Positions 4,788 to 5,908 of a stretch of DNA of 5,908 nt are shown here, piece after piece. Within the stretch, counting starts at the first letter, position 1; the number at the start of each line of letters is the position of its first letter. The notes beneath the pieces are model-generated. The model was not told the origin of the DNA, did no database searches, and saw only the letters and a program-made list of their open reading frames with translations. The translations under genes were made by a program, and so were the position numbers. This stretch comes from Streptosporangiaceae bacterium (GTDB lineage Bacteria; Actinomycetota; Actinomycetes; Streptosporangiales; Streptosporangiaceae): assembly GCA_025934635.1 (NCBI GenBank), contig JAICWX010000449.1, positions 1-5,908 on the forward strand. Reading direction: 5' to 3'.

Positions 4788-5908
4788 GGCACGACCTCCT
4801 GTCCCTTGCCCACCACGGTGATGCCGCCGGGCGAGACCACGAAGCCGCGCGCCCGGTCGTGCTCTTTGTCCACGCCGACCTGGGCCCATTCCGGCACGAT
4901 GACGTTTTTGTCGATGATCGCGTTCCGGACCACGGCGTGCCGGCCGATCTTGGTGTTGTGCAGCAGCACCGACCGCTCCACGGTGGCCCAGCTGTTCACC
5001 CGCACCCCGGGCGACAGGACGGACAGCCGCACCAGGCCGCCGGAGATCACCACGCCGGGGCTGACCAGGCTGTCGATGGCGCGCCCGACCCGGTCCCCCG
5101 CGTCGTGCACGAACTTGGCCGGCGGGAGCGAGGGCACGTGGGTCAGGATCGGCCACTTGTCGTTGTACAGGTTGAAGATCGGCTCCACGGCGCACAGGTC
5201 CATCTGGGCGTCGAAGTAGGCCTCCAGCGAGCCGACGTCACGCCAGTAGCCGGCGTCGCGCTGGGTCGCCCCCGGGACCTCGTTGAGCATGAAGTCGTAG
5301 GCTTGCGCGCTGCCGTTCCGCACCAGGTTCGGGATGATGTTGCCGCCGATGTCGTGCCGGCTCGAGTCGTCGTCGGCGTCCTTGCGCAGCGCGTCCACCA
5401 GCACGTCGGTGTCGAAGACGTAGTTGCCCATGGAGGAGTAGCTCATGTCCGGGTTGCCGGGCATGGGCGGCGGGTCGGCGGGCTTCTCCAGGAACGCCTC
5501 GATGGTCCGGCCGTCGGAGGCGACCTGGACGATGCCGAACGCGGAGGCCTCGTCCCGCGGTACCGGGATGGCCGCCACCGTGACGCCGGCCCCGTGCCGC
5601 ACGTGGTGCTCGATCATCTGCATCGGGTCCATCCGGTAGACGTGATCGGCGCCGAAGACGATCACGATGTCCGGCTGCTCGTCGTTGATCAGGTTCATCG
5701 ACTGGAAGATCGCGTCGGCCGAGCCGGTGTACCAGTGCGGTCCCAGCCGCTGCTGGGCCGGGACCGGGGTCACGTAGTTGCCGAGCAGGGAGCTCATCCG
5801 CCACGTGGTGGAGATGTGCCGGTCCAGGCTGTGGCTCTTGTACTGGGTCAGCACGCAGATCTTGCGGATGCCGCCGTTGGCCAGGTTGGACAGCGCGAAG
5901 TCGATCAG
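4784..5908 (-). CDS. glgC: Glucose-1-phosphate adenylyltransferase (ADP-glucose pyrophosphorylase), 5' end beyond window
   Basis: GlgC makes ADP-glucose from ATP and glucose-1-phosphate, the committed step toward glycogen. The visible 374 residues run in from the right edge, starting LIDFALSN, and stop at TGA 4784-4786. Compared with the roughly 404-residue mycobacterial enzyme, about 40 N-terminal residues are missing, including the GGxGxRL pyrophosphate loop, because the window ends. Visible motifs in order are [14 protein letters not shown] (19-32), PAQQRLG and YTGSADA (50-66), [10 protein letters not shown] (85-94, with the catalytic Asp at 88), AFLEKP (138-143, Lys142 for the glucose-1-phosphate phosphate), SMGNYVF, and YWRDVGS. 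From about residue 270 the C-terminus has the repeating hydrophobic pattern of a left-handed beta-helix, as in other GlgC proteins where it supports allosteric control and oligomerisation. It is the upstream gene of a coupled pair with glgA/glgM. The frame is intact throughout. Confidence 0.96.
   Translation of the reverse strand: MIDFALSNLANGGIRKICVLTQYKSHSLDRHISTTWRMSSLLGNYVTPVPAQQRLGPHWYTGSADAIFQSMNLINDEQPDIVIVFGADHVYRMDPMQMIEHHVRHGAGVTVAAIPVPRDEASAFGIVQVASDGRTIEAFLEKPADPPPMPGNPDMSYSSMGNYVFDTDVLVDALRKDADDDSSRHDIGGNIIPNLVRNGSAQAYDFMLNEVPGATQRDAGYWRDVGSLEAYFDAQMDLCAVEPIFNLYNDKWPILTHVPSLPPAKFVHDAGDRVGRAIDSLVSPGVVISGGLVRLSVLSPGVRVNSWATVERSVLLHNTKIGRHAVVRNAIIDKNVIVPEWAQVGVDKEHDRARGFVVSPGGITVVGKGQEVVP
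4795..4800 (-). promoter_or_regulatory. Ribosome binding site of glgA/glgM inside glgC
   Basis: Read on the minus strand this is a full AGGAGG, seven bases before the GTG at 4787 and within the last codons of glgC. It fixes the glgA start and supports translational coupling across the GTGA overlap. Confidence 0.85.

Noticed and set aside
4788..5195. Longer glgA frame starting at 5195
   Set aside because: The added 136 residues are Arg/Pro-rich and lie out of frame within glgC; AGGAGG and the GTGA overlap fix the start at 4787.
1..5908. CRISPR array, tRNA/rRNA genes, insertion sequence ends
   Set aside because: No regularly spaced repeats, no cloverleaf-like segment, and no transposase or flanking inverted repeats were found by eye.

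Overview
The window reads as chromosomal DNA of a high-GC actinomycete. The base composition is strongly GC-rich, GTG starts are common, the HNH fragment at the left end is of the DUF222-associated type that is abundant in Actinobacteria, and the glycogen proteins look most like mycobacterial/actinobacterial GlgC and Rv1212c-type GlgA/GlgM. The species cannot be named from this sequence. No mobile element, CRISPR array, tRNA or rRNA was seen.

Left part (1-2161). The C-terminal 124 residues of an HNH endonuclease-like protein run rightward off the window edge and stop at 374-376. The next base begins the stop codon of a leftward gene, so the two convergent genes abut with no spacer. The leftward gene (377-2161) encodes a 594-residue, three-module redox protein: a YiiM-like MOSC domain, an FAD/NAD(P)H reductase module and a C-terminal plant-type [2Fe-2S] ferredoxin. 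It looks like a complete electron chain from NAD(P)H to a MOSC molybdenum-cofactor site in one chain.

Middle part (2162-3632). A 15-bp perfect palindrome lies just upstream of the MOSC gene start. Next comes a rightward short-chain dehydrogenase/reductase remnant (about 2205-2556). It lacks its N-terminal half and has an internal frameshifting deletion that removes the YxxxK catalytic segment, so it is a pseudogene. It ends in a 20-bp hairpin that probably serves as a two-way terminator with the leftward gene beyond it. That gene (2591-3484) encodes a secreted 297-residue protein with a signal peptide, an unrecognised Cys-containing N-terminal domain, a Pro-Thr linker and a ricin-type beta-trefoil (CBM13) lectin domain. 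Its 148-bp upstream gap holds two short palindromes that may be operators.

Right part (3633-5908). Two leftward glycogen-pathway genes, glgC then glgA/glgM, overlap by 4 bp (GTGA) and look translationally coupled. GlgC makes ADP-glucose. The GT4 enzyme uses it either to elongate alpha-glucan or, as its Mycobacterium homologue does, to make maltose-1-phosphate for the GlgE route. GlgC is cut by the right edge and lacks about 40 N-terminal residues. Most genes here are conventional; the least explained items are the lectin's N-terminal domain, the one-chain MOSC reductase, and the palindromes in and around the MOSC gene.
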